Shown here one piece after another: positions 55,272 through 62,497 of a stretch of 64,000 nt of DNA (position 1 is its first letter; every line of letters begins with the position of its first letter). The notes below the pieces were generated by a model. It saw only the letters and a program-made list of their open reading frames with translations, was not told the DNA's origin and made no database searches. The stretch is from assembly GCF_026625125.1 (NCBI RefSeq), contig NZ_CP113097.1, positions 2,356,001-2,420,000 on the forward strand, written 5' to 3'. A program made the translations under genes and the position numbers. The DNA comes from Pseudomonas putida (GTDB lineage Bacteria > Pseudomonadota > Gammaproteobacteria > Pseudomonadales > Pseudomonadaceae).

Positions 55272-56984
55272 TTACTCATACGCCTGGGCCCCGGCGATAT
55301 GCCGGCCGGCCACATAACCGAACGTCAGCGCCGGCCCCAGGTTGATACCCCCGGACGGGTACCAGCCGCCGAATACGCTGGCCATGTCGGTGCCCGCGGC
55401 ATACAGGCCGCCGATGGGCTGGCCCTGTTCATCCAGCACACGTGCGTGCCCGTCGGTGCGCAGGCCCGCGAAGGTGCCAAAGCAGCCGGGCTGCACCTTT
55501 ACCGCGTAGAACGGGCCGTGCTCGATCGGCGCGACGCAGGGGTTGGGCCCCTTGTGGTGCGGGTCGCCCTGTTTGCGGTTGAACGGGGTGCTGCCGCGCC
55601 CGAATTCAGGGTCCTGGCCTTGGCGTGCGTGGCGGTTGTACTCGGCGACCGTGGCGCTCAACTCCGCAGGGTCGATGCCGCAGGCGCGGGCCAGCATTTC
55701 CAGGCTGGCGCCGCGCTTGAGATAGCCGCTGCGCAGGTGCGGCCCCACTGGCAGCGGGGCGGGGCGGGCATGGCCAAGGCCGTAGCGGCGCAGGAAGCGA
55801 TGGTCGCAGATCAGCCACGAACAGGCTTCTTCTTCCTGCGGTAGGGCGTCGAGCATGGCTGCGACATAGTCGTAATAGCCGTGCGCCTCGTTGACGAAGC
55901 GCTTGCCGTTGGCCAGCACACCGATGATGCCGGGCTTGCCCCGTTCGATGATGTGCGGGAAGTGGCCGACGCTGCCATCACGGTGCGCGACCTTCGACAC
56001 CGGGGCCCAGGCGACCGCCGACTTCAGGTCGGTGGCCACCACGCCGCCGGCGGCTTCACCAAGGCGCAGGCCGTCCCCGGAGCACGACCGCGGCGGCAGC
56101 GCGAGGTTGTCGTGGCCACTGGCATCACGCGGGAACAATTGCCGGCGCCGCTCGGGGTCATGGGCAAAGCCACCGGCCGCCAGCACCACGGCGTTGGCGC
56201 GCAGGGTGAGGTCGCCCTGCGCGGTGGCGATCACCGCGCCACGCACATGACCGTCCTCCATCAGCAGGCGTTTGGCCGGCGCAGACTCGAGCAGGCGCAC
56301 GCCCAGGTCTTCAGCCGACTTGGCCAGGCGCGCCACCAGTGCCACACCGTTGACCAGGTGCATGGCCCGGCCATGGCGGGCGAGGTGGTACAGGTGGCGA
56401 GCGAAGCGTTTGCACACATGCCAGAAGGCGCGGGGGGAGCGGGTCATGTTCAAAAAGGCGGCGAGGTCGGCGCCGGCCATGATCGGCATGCCCATGAACG
56501 AGGTTTCGCGCAGGGTCCTGCGCAAGCGGGGCAACAGCGCACCCAGCTGGCGGGCATCATAGGGGGCGGCGATGACCTGGTGCCCACCGATGGCGGCGCC
56601 AGGGGTATCGCCGTGCATGTCGGGGATGGCGTTGCCATCGGCGAACTGCAGGGCCGTATGTTGCTCGAAAAAGGCGACCATGTGCGGGCAGGCTTCAAGG
56701 AAGGCGTCGATGCGCTGCGCGTCGTAATGGGCGCCCAGTTCGTTGCGCAGGTACGTGCGAGGTTGCTCGATGTCTTCCTCGATACCGGCACGACGCGCCA
56801 GCGGGTTGCGCGGCACCCAGGCCCATCCGCCGGACCAGGCAGTGGCGCCGCCAAACACCGCGTCTTTTTCCACGAGGGTAACCCGTTGCCCATGCCAGGC
56901 TGCCGTGACGGCAGCGGCCAGCCCGGCGGCGCCAGAGCCAATGACCAGTACATCGCATTCGGCTTGCAAGTTGTCGGTGGGCAT
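55272..56984 (-). CDS. KstD-like FAD-dependent dehydrogenase 1
   Basis: 570 residues, fumarate-reductase/ketosteroid-dehydrogenase flavoprotein family. FAD-binding VLVIGSGAAGLAAAVTAA and VEKDAVFGGATAWSGG at the N-terminus. RFVNEAHGYYDYV holds a candidate catalytic Tyr, and WYPSGGINLGPALTFGY at the C-terminus has the Y-P-x-x-G pattern of 3-ketosteroid delta-1-dehydrogenases. No signal peptide or haem domain: a cytosolic dehydrogenase. Two IclR-type palindromes lie between it and the divergent IclR gene. Probable chemistry: alpha,beta-dehydrogenation of a cyclic ketone. Confidence 0.85.
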   Translation of the reverse strand: MPTDNLQAECDVLVIGSGAAGLAAAVTAAWHGQRVTLVEKDAVFGGATAWSGGWAWVPRNPLARRAGIEEDIEQPRTYLRNELGAHYDAQRIDAFLEACPHMVAFFEQHTALQFADGNAIPDMHGDTPGAAIGGHQVIAAPYDARQLGALLPRLRRTLRETSFMGMPIMAGADLAAFLNMTRSPRAFWHVCKRFARHLYHLARHGRAMHLVNGVALVARLAKSAEDLGVRLLESAPAKRLLMEDGHVRGAVIATAQGDLTLRANAVVLAAGGFAHDPERRRQLFPRDASGHDNLALPPRSCSGDGLRLGEAAGGVVATDLKSAVAWAPVSKVAHRDGSVGHFPHIIERGKPGIIGVLANGKRFVNEAHGYYDYVAAMLDALPQEEEACSWLICDHRFLRRYGLGHARPAPLPVGPHLRSGYLKRGASLEMLARACGIDPAELSATVAEYNRHARQGQDPEFGRGSTPFNRKQGDPHHKGPNPCVAPIEHGPFYAVKVQPGCFGTFAGLRTDGHARVLDEQGQPIGGLYAAGTDMASVFGGWYPSGGINLGPALTFGYVAGRHIAGAQAYE

Positions 56985-57006
56985 CGCGGGTCTCCGGCAT
57001 TATTAT

Positions 57007-57021
57007 TGGAACTAGGTTCCA
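57007..57021. promoter_or_regulatory. IclR-type operator at the FAD dehydrogenase promoter
   Basis: TGGAAC-TAG-GTTCCA, a perfect palindrome 22 bp upstream of the flavoprotein start. E. coli IclR uses TGGAAATNATTTCCA, so the outer half-sites agree. Confidence 0.65.
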
Positions 57022-57123
57022 TATTCTTCTTGCCTGACCCAGCGGTATGCAAGTGATGCCGGTAATTAATGGTCGATAATCGGACACTTAAGGCGTGCTG
57101 CCCTGCGGAGGCCGGCGAGGATA

Positions 57124-57138
57124 TGGAATCATCTTCCA
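57124..57138. promoter_or_regulatory. IclR-type operator before the iclR-like gene
   Basis: TGGAA-TCATC-TTCCA, the same half-sites and 15-base length as the site at 57007. It lies 31 bp before the regulator ATG, so autoregulation is likely. Confidence 0.65.
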
Positions 57139-57169
57139 GAATTCGCCTTTTTCATCAGGAAACCCCGTC

Positions 57170-57946
57170 ATGGCTGGTAGTCAGATCGAACGCGCCTTCA
57201 GTCTTGTAGAAAGCCTTGCCGCCGAGCCCCAGGGGCTGGCCCTGCAAACCCTCGCTGACCGGCTGGAGATCCCCAAGAGCGCCGCCCACCGCATGCTCGC
57301 CGACCTTACGCGCCTGGGCTACGTCCGCCAGAACCGTGACAACAACCGCTACCAACTGTCGGCCAAGCTGGTGGCGTTGGGCTTTCGCTACCTGTCCAGC
57401 AGCGGCGCTGACATCATCCAGCCGATCCTCGACCGCCTGGCTCAGGACAGCGGAGAGTTGGTGCGCCTGGGCGTTATCGACGGCGCCCGCCAGACCTGGA
57501 TCGCCAAATCCCAGGGCGCCCGTTCCGGGTTGCGTTACGACCCGGACATGGGCCGCGATGCGCCCCTGTTCTACACCGCCTCGGGGCATGCCTGGCTGGC
57601 CAGCCTCAGTGATGACGAGGCGTTGCAGATGGTCCTGCGCCAGGGCATTGCCGACCCCGAGCAGTTCGGCCCCAACGCCCCGCGCTCCACTGAACAGCTG
57701 CTGGGCTACCTGGCTGGCGCCCGTCAGCGGGGGTATGCCTGGGTCGAGCAAACCTCGGCAGTCGGCACTTCGGCCCTGGCTGCAGTGGTGCGCCGGTCGC
57801 ATGGCAACGACGTCATTGGTGTGCTGAGCATTGCCGGCCCCAGTGCGCGCCTTTCCCAGGCGCGCTTGCCGGAGCTGGCGCCGCTGTTGTTGGCGGCGGT
57901 GGAGGAATTGTCGGAGGCCAGCCAGGCGAGCGAGTTGTTCGCTTGA
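57170..57946 (+). CDS. IclR-family transcriptional regulator
   Basis: 258 residues. Winged helix ERAFSLVESLAAEPQGLALQ and LADRLEIPKSAAHRML, then an effector domain with YTASGHAWLA and RGYAWVEQTSAVGTSALAA. IclR proteins bind aromatic or carboxylate effectors and control catabolic genes. Its own promoter, that of the divergent flavoprotein and that of the next gene each carry a TGGAA-type palindrome. Confidence 0.92.
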   Translation: MAGSQIERAFSLVESLAAEPQGLALQTLADRLEIPKSAAHRMLADLTRLGYVRQNRDNNRYQLSAKLVALGFRYLSSSGADIIQPILDRLAQDSGELVRLGVIDGARQTWIAKSQGARSGLRYDPDMGRDAPLFYTASGHAWLASLSDDEALQMVLRQGIADPEQFGPNAPRSTEQLLGYLAGARQRGYAWVEQTSAVGTSALAAVVRRSHGNDVIGVLSIAGPSARLSQARLPELAPLLLAAVEELSEASQASELFA

Positions 57947-58057
57947 ATGGGCTGCAGCGGGGGGATGCGTCTAAATCTCTGGTCGATTACCGCACACACT
58001 ATGCAAGGCGTCCTTTTGCAAAACGGACCGCAGTTCTAAATTAGCGAAAGATGATTC

Positions 58058-58072
58058 TGGAACCCTGTTCTG
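58058..58072. promoter_or_regulatory. IclR-type operator before the Gfo/Idh/MocA gene
   Basis: TGGAAC-CCT-GTTCTG, imperfect in the right half relative to the 57007 site. It lies 42 bp upstream of the TTG start. Confidence 0.5.
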
Positions 58073-58114
58073 GAATTTTCACAACAACAACGATAAACGC
58101 TAGAGGACTGCCCG

Positions 58115-59167
58115 TTGAACTCACCCCTTCGCATCGCCCTGATTGGCGCCGGTATCATGGGACGCCAGCATTACCAGCACCTGAGCCAGGTACCGCAAGC
58201 CCAGTTATGCGCGGTGGCCGACCCCGGCCCCCAGGCTGAAGCCTTTGCCGCCGAGTGCGGGGTGGCGTATTTCGCCGATCACCGGCAGATGCTGCAGGCT
58301 GTGCGGCCCGAGGCCGTGATCGTGGCCAATCCGAACAACCTGCACGTGGCCACTGCCCTCGATTGTGTTGAAGCCGGCGTGCCGGTGCTGCTGGAAAAGC
58401 CGGTAGGGGTGCACCTGGATGAAGTGCGTGCGCTGGTGGAGGCGTCGCGCCGCTGCGGCGTGCCGGTGCTGGTCGGCCACCACCGGCGGCATAACCCCCT
58501 GATTGCCAGCGCGCGCAGCGTGATCGCCGAAGGGGCCTTGGGCCGATTGGTCAACGTCACCGCGCTGTGGCAGTTGCAAAAACCCGACAGCTATTTCGAC
58601 ACACCGTGGCGCCGCGAGCCCGGCGCCGGCTTTCTGCTGACCAACCTGATCCACGACCTGGACCTGCTGCGCTACCTGTGCGGTGAGGTGGTACAGGTGC
58701 AGGCGTTCACCCGTAACCAGGTGCGCGGGTTTGCCAACGAGGACAGCGCGGCAGTGCTGCTGGAGTTCGCCAACGGTGCCCTGGGCAGCTTGACTGGCTC
58801 CGACGCGGTGGCAGCGCCGTGGAGCTGGGAGCTGAGCTCGGGTGAAAGTCCTGTCTATCCGCGCCAGGCGGACCAACCCTGTTACTTGCTGGCCGGCACC
58901 CGGGGGGCGCTGAGCATCCCCCAGCTCAAGCACTGGCAATACGCCGAGCCAAACTCGGGCTGGCATACACCGCTGCTGCAGCGTGACGTGGGTATTCCGG
59001 CGGGTGCGGCACTGACCCTGCAGTTGCAGCACTTTGTCCGTGTTGCCCGTGGGCAGGAAGCGCCGCTGACCGATGCCGCTGACGGTGGCCGCACCCTGGC
59101 GTTGATCGAGGCGATCCGCCAGGCAGCCGCCAGCGGCCGGGCTTGCACGCCAGAGATCATCGTGTGA
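58115..59167 (+). CDS. Gfo/Idh/MocA-family oxidoreductase
   Basis: 350 residues from a TTG start behind AGAGGACT. Rossmann loop LIGAGIMGRQHYQHL, the EKPVGV motif with the family Lys, and NLIHDLDLLRYL carrying the catalytic-type His. These enzymes oxidise hydroxyls of sugars or cyclitols with NAD(P). It is 51 bp ahead of the isomerase-like gene, in one transcription unit, under a candidate IclR operator. Confidence 0.9.
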   Translation: MNSPLRIALIGAGIMGRQHYQHLSQVPQAQLCAVADPGPQAEAFAAECGVAYFADHRQMLQAVRPEAVIVANPNNLHVATALDCVEAGVPVLLEKPVGVHLDEVRALVEASRRCGVPVLVGHHRRHNPLIASARSVIAEGALGRLVNVTALWQLQKPDSYFDTPWRREPGAGFLLTNLIHDLDLLRYLCGEVVQVQAFTRNQVRGFANEDSAAVLLEFANGALGSLTGSDAVAAPWSWELSSGESPVYPRQADQPCYLLAGTRGALSIPQLKHWQYAEPNSGWHTPLLQRDVGIPAGAALTLQLQHFVRVARGQEAPLTDAADGGRTLALIEAIRQAAASGRACTPEIIV

Positions 59168-59218
59168 GCCGCGCGTGCGTGCTTCCTCCCCGTACCCCTT
59201 TGCCTGCAGGTAACCCCC

Positions 59219-60034
59219 ATGACTGATCGAATCTTTTCCCTGGCCGCGCTCACCGTACTGGAGCTGTCACCCCCGGCGATGGTCGAAGCCGCCGCCCGTG
59301 CCGGTTACAGCCACGTTGGCCTGCGCCTGGTGCCAGCGACCAGCGAAGAGCAGCACTTCCCGCTAGTGAGCGACGCCGAGCTGCGCCGCCAGACCCAGGC
59401 GCGCCTGCGTGACACCGGTATCAAAGTCCTGGATCTGGAAATCCTGCGCCTTGAGCCCGACACCTGCGTGGCCGATTTCGAGCCGATGCTGGCGGTCGGT
59501 GCCGAGCTGGGCGGCAGCGAACTGCTGGTTGCCGGTAACGACTCGAATGAGGCGCGCCTCACCGAACGCTTCGCGGAACTGTGCGACCTGGCGGCCGGCT
59601 ACGGTATTCATCCGCATCTGGAGTTCATGCCCTGGACCGACGTCCGCGACCTGCAACAGGCCATGCGCATCGTTGCCAAGGCAGACCGCCCGAACGGTTG
59701 CGTGCTGGTGGATGCCTTTCACTTCAACCGCTCCGGGTCGTCGCTCGACGACCTGGCGCGGCTGGCCCCGCAGCGCATGCGCTACGCCCAGTTGTGCGAC
59801 GTGGCTGGGCCGGTTCCGGCCGACATGGATGAAATCCTGCGCCAGGCCCGTAACGAGCGGCGTTTCCCGGGGGAGGGTGATGCCGACCTGGCGGGGCTGT
59901 TGCGTGGGTTGCCAGCGAGCGTTCCGCTAAGCCTGGAGATTCCCACGCGGCAACTGCTGGTGCAGGGTGTCAGTGGCGAGCAGCGTGCGCGGATGGCGCT
60001 GGAGAAGGCCCGGGCGGTGCTGGCATCGATGTGA
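59219..60034 (+). CDS. sugar phosphate isomerase/epimerase-like TIM-barrel protein
   Basis: 271 residues of the AP-endonuclease-2 fold (IolE/IolI/Hyi-like): AGYSHVGLRLVP, HLEFMPWTDV with a metal-ligand-type Glu, VLVDAFHFNRSGSS and SLEIPTRQL. Such proteins isomerise, epimerise or dehydrate keto-sugars and inosose-like compounds. Paired with a Gfo/Idh/MocA enzyme, the combination is typical of cyclitol or keto-glycoside catabolism. Confidence 0.88.
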   Translation: MTDRIFSLAALTVLELSPPAMVEAAARAGYSHVGLRLVPATSEEQHFPLVSDAELRRQTQARLRDTGIKVLDLEILRLEPDTCVADFEPMLAVGAELGGSELLVAGNDSNEARLTERFAELCDLAAGYGIHPHLEFMPWTDVRDLQQAMRIVAKADRPNGCVLVDAFHFNRSGSSLDDLARLAPQRMRYAQLCDVAGPVPADMDEILRQARNERRFPGEGDADLAGLLRGLPASVPLSLEIPTRQLLVQGVSGEQRARMALEKARAVLASM

Positions 60035-60057
60035 GCCAAGGGGCCGCTTCGCGGCCC

Positions 60058-60411
60058 ATCGCCGGCAAGCCAGCTCCCACCTGACTTGTGTCGACTTCTA
60101 GAAATTGAGTAAGGCGGTTGCTCGCAAAGGTAAAGCGCAGACCTGAAGAACTGCGCGGTCGCGGTGGGAGCCGGCTTGCCGGCGATCACCGGCGAAGCCG
60201 GTGCCATGCACCGCAGCATCTGCATCGCCGGCAAGCCAGCTGCCCATGACTTGTGTCGACTTCTAGAAATTGGGTCAGGCGGTTGCTCTCATAGGTAAAA
60301 CGCAAACCTAAAGAACTGCGCGGTCGCGGTGGGAGCCGGCTTGCCGGCGATCACCGGCGAAGCCGGTGCCATGCACCGCAGCACCTGCATCGCCGGCAAG
60401 CCGGATCCCAC
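60058..60411. repeat. five-copy REP array with 165-bp tandem unit
   Basis: Fills the 393-bp gap between convergent operons. REP cores at 60058-60080, 60164-60186 (inverted), 60224-60246, 60329-60351 (inverted) and 60389-60411. The inverted copies are 165 bp apart and the intervening DNA is nearly identical. The spacer motif is shared with 47771-47899. No gene lies here. Confidence 0.88.
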
Positions 60412-60427
60412 TCAAATGCCTTCAATT

Positions 60428-62155
60428 CTAGAGACTGGTTGAGGCAGCCGCACCAACCCCGGAACAGTCCCGCTCCGGCTGCGGCAACCCGCATAGCGCC
60501 AGGCCTGCGAGGTATCCGAAAGTCATCCCTGGCCCCAGCGTGATACCGCCACTGGGGTAATGCCCGCCCATGATGCTGTGCATGTCATTACCCACCGCAA
60601 ACAACCCCGGTATGGCTTGCCCTGCATCATCGAGCACCCTGGCCGAAGCATCGGTGCCCAGCCCGGCAAAGGTCCCGAGGCTGCCCGGCAGCAACTTCAC
60701 TGCATAGAAAGGCCCGTGCAGCAGGGGCCGCAGCGAAGGGTTCGGGGCCTGCTGCGGCTCACCCTGCGCCCGGTTGTATGCCGAGGCGCCGCGCCCAAAG
60801 TCAGGGTCCACACCCTGCGCCGCCTGCTGGTTGAAGCGCGCCACCGTGCGCTGCAACTGCTGGCCATCGATGCCACTGCGCGCGGCCAGTTGCGCCAGGT
60901 CGTTGCCACGCAACAGGTAGCCACGCCGTTCATAGAAGCGGGCAGGAAAGGGAAACGGCTTTGCCCAGCCGATGCCATACCGACGCTGCGCGGCATGGTC
61001 GCAGATCAACCAGGCCTCATAGGATTCGCCCTCTGGCGTAGCGGCGAACAGGGCATTCATGAAGTCGTGGTAGCAGTCCGCTTCATTGGCAAAGCGTCGA
61101 CCGTCACTGCGCACTGCAATGAAACCAGGCTTGGCGCGGTCTATCAGGTGCGGGAAATGGCCAACGCTGCCATCGTTACGCGGCACTTGCGAGACCGGCG
61201 CCCAGGCACCGGCATGGGCTAGGTTGGTGCCGACCTGGGCGCCGGCCTGCTCGCCCAGGCGCAGGCCATCGCCGCTGTTTTCCGGCGGCGCGGCAGAGTA
61301 ATGGCCAACGCCGTCGGGCGCGTGCGGCATCAGCTGTGCGATGCGCTGGCGGTCATGGGCAAAACCGCCACAGGCCAGCACCACGCCACGCCGCGCATGG
61401 ATCCGCTGGCCATCGGCGCAGTGCGCGCCGGTGATGCGTGCATCGCCCAGCAAGGCAATGGCCGCTTTGTCGGTCAGCAGCGTGACGCCCAGGTCCAGGG
61501 CACTGCGCAGCAGGCGGGCCACCAGCGCGTTGCCGTTGACCAGTTGCAGGCCGCGCCGGTGCAGCAACAGATCGCGCCCGTGACGCAACAGGCGTTTGGC
61601 CACATGCCAAGCCGCCCTGGGCGATTGCCGGGCATTGAAGAAAGCGGCCATGTCCATGCCACCGGCAATGCCCATGCCGCCCAGGCTGACGATGTCCAGC
61701 GGTGGCCGCAGCCGGTGTATCCAGGGCCCGAGCAGGCGGCCGTCATAGGGCAGTGCACACAGGGCGCGACCACCGCGCGCGCTGCCGTCGCCTTCATGCA
61801 TGTCGGGCAGCTTCGCACCGCACTGAAATTGCACGCACGTGTGCTGCTGGAAAAACGCCACCATCGCCGGGCCATGGCGCAGGAACGCCAGTTGACGTGC
61901 GTCCAGTTCCGCTACGCGGGTTTGGGCGCGCAGGTAGCGCTGCGCTGCATCAGCGGTTTCGACCAGGCCTTCGGCCACGGCCAGGGGGTTGCTCGGTATC
62001 CATAGCCAACCGCCCGACCAGGCGCTGGTGCCGCCGAGCCGGGGGGCTTTTTCTGCCACGATCACCTTGAGGCCATGGTGCGCGGCGGTAACCGCCGCAG
62101 CCAGGCCGCTGGCACCGGAGCCGATGACAAGTACGTCACACTCAAGGGGTTGCAT
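60428..62155 (-). CDS. KstD-like FAD-dependent dehydrogenase 2
   Basis: 575 residues, paralogue of the flavoprotein at 55272. FAD loop VLVIGSGASGLAAAVTAA, RFANEADCYHDFM with the candidate catalytic Tyr, and HYPSGGITLGPGMTFGYLAG at the C-terminus. Last gene of a minus-strand operon, 21 bp after the NIPSNAP gene, ending at the REP array. Likely dehydrogenates a cyclic ketone or acid; the substrate is unknown. Confidence 0.85.
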   Translation of the reverse strand: MQPLECDVLVIGSGASGLAAAVTAAHHGLKVIVAEKAPRLGGTSAWSGGWLWIPSNPLAVAEGLVETADAAQRYLRAQTRVAELDARQLAFLRHGPAMVAFFQQHTCVQFQCGAKLPDMHEGDGSARGGRALCALPYDGRLLGPWIHRLRPPLDIVSLGGMGIAGGMDMAAFFNARQSPRAAWHVAKRLLRHGRDLLLHRRGLQLVNGNALVARLLRSALDLGVTLLTDKAAIALLGDARITGAHCADGQRIHARRGVVLACGGFAHDRQRIAQLMPHAPDGVGHYSAAPPENSGDGLRLGEQAGAQVGTNLAHAGAWAPVSQVPRNDGSVGHFPHLIDRAKPGFIAVRSDGRRFANEADCYHDFMNALFAATPEGESYEAWLICDHAAQRRYGIGWAKPFPFPARFYERRGYLLRGNDLAQLAARSGIDGQQLQRTVARFNQQAAQGVDPDFGRGASAYNRAQGEPQQAPNPSLRPLLHGPFYAVKLLPGSLGTFAGLGTDASARVLDDAGQAIPGLFAVGNDMHSIMGGHYPSGGITLGPGMTFGYLAGLALCGLPQPERDCSGVGAAASTSL

Positions 62156-62176
62156 GGGCGCACTCCGGTTCGGTTG

Positions 62177-62497
62177 TCACTGCAGCGGCGAGAAGCCGGT
62201 AGGCCGCAGCAGGCGTGATTGCAGGCGCAGTACAGCGCCCAGTTCACGGTTGAGCCGCGAGAACTGGGCCCAGCGTGGGTCCGCTGCCATCGCCGCGCGC
62301 CGTTCGCTGCGCTCGTCCAGGCTGGCATAACCCCAGATGTGCACCACCTGATTCACCTCACCGAATTCGCTGGTGAAGAAACCGACCAGGTTGCCCAGGT
62401 GTTCGCGTTGCACCGCCAGGGCGTGGCTTTGGTAGAGGGCCAGCCAGTCAGCCATTTTCAGTGGGTCGAGGGTGTAGGTTCTCATTTCGTAGTACAT
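62177..62497 (-). CDS. NIPSNAP-family protein
   Basis: 106 residues: MYYEMRTYTLDP start, LVGFFTSEFGEVNQVVHIWGY and RRAAMAADPRW are classic NIPSNAP features. A ferredoxin-like small protein often found in catabolic clusters, role uncertain. The start at 62497 has GGAGA upstream and overlaps the preceding gene by 16 bases; an ATG at 62485 would give an ATGA overlap. Confidence 0.88.
   Translation of the reverse strand: MYYEMRTYTLDPLKMADWLALYQSHALAVQREHLGNLVGFFTSEFGEVNQVVHIWGYASLDERSERRAAMAADPRWAQFSRLNRELGAVLRLQSRLLRPTGFSPLQ

Noticed and set aside
60058..60411. Regular repeats that could suggest a CRISPR array
   Set aside because: Repeat cores are palindromic GCCGGCAAGCCGG in alternating orientation, spacers are nearly identical to each other, and there are no cas genes.
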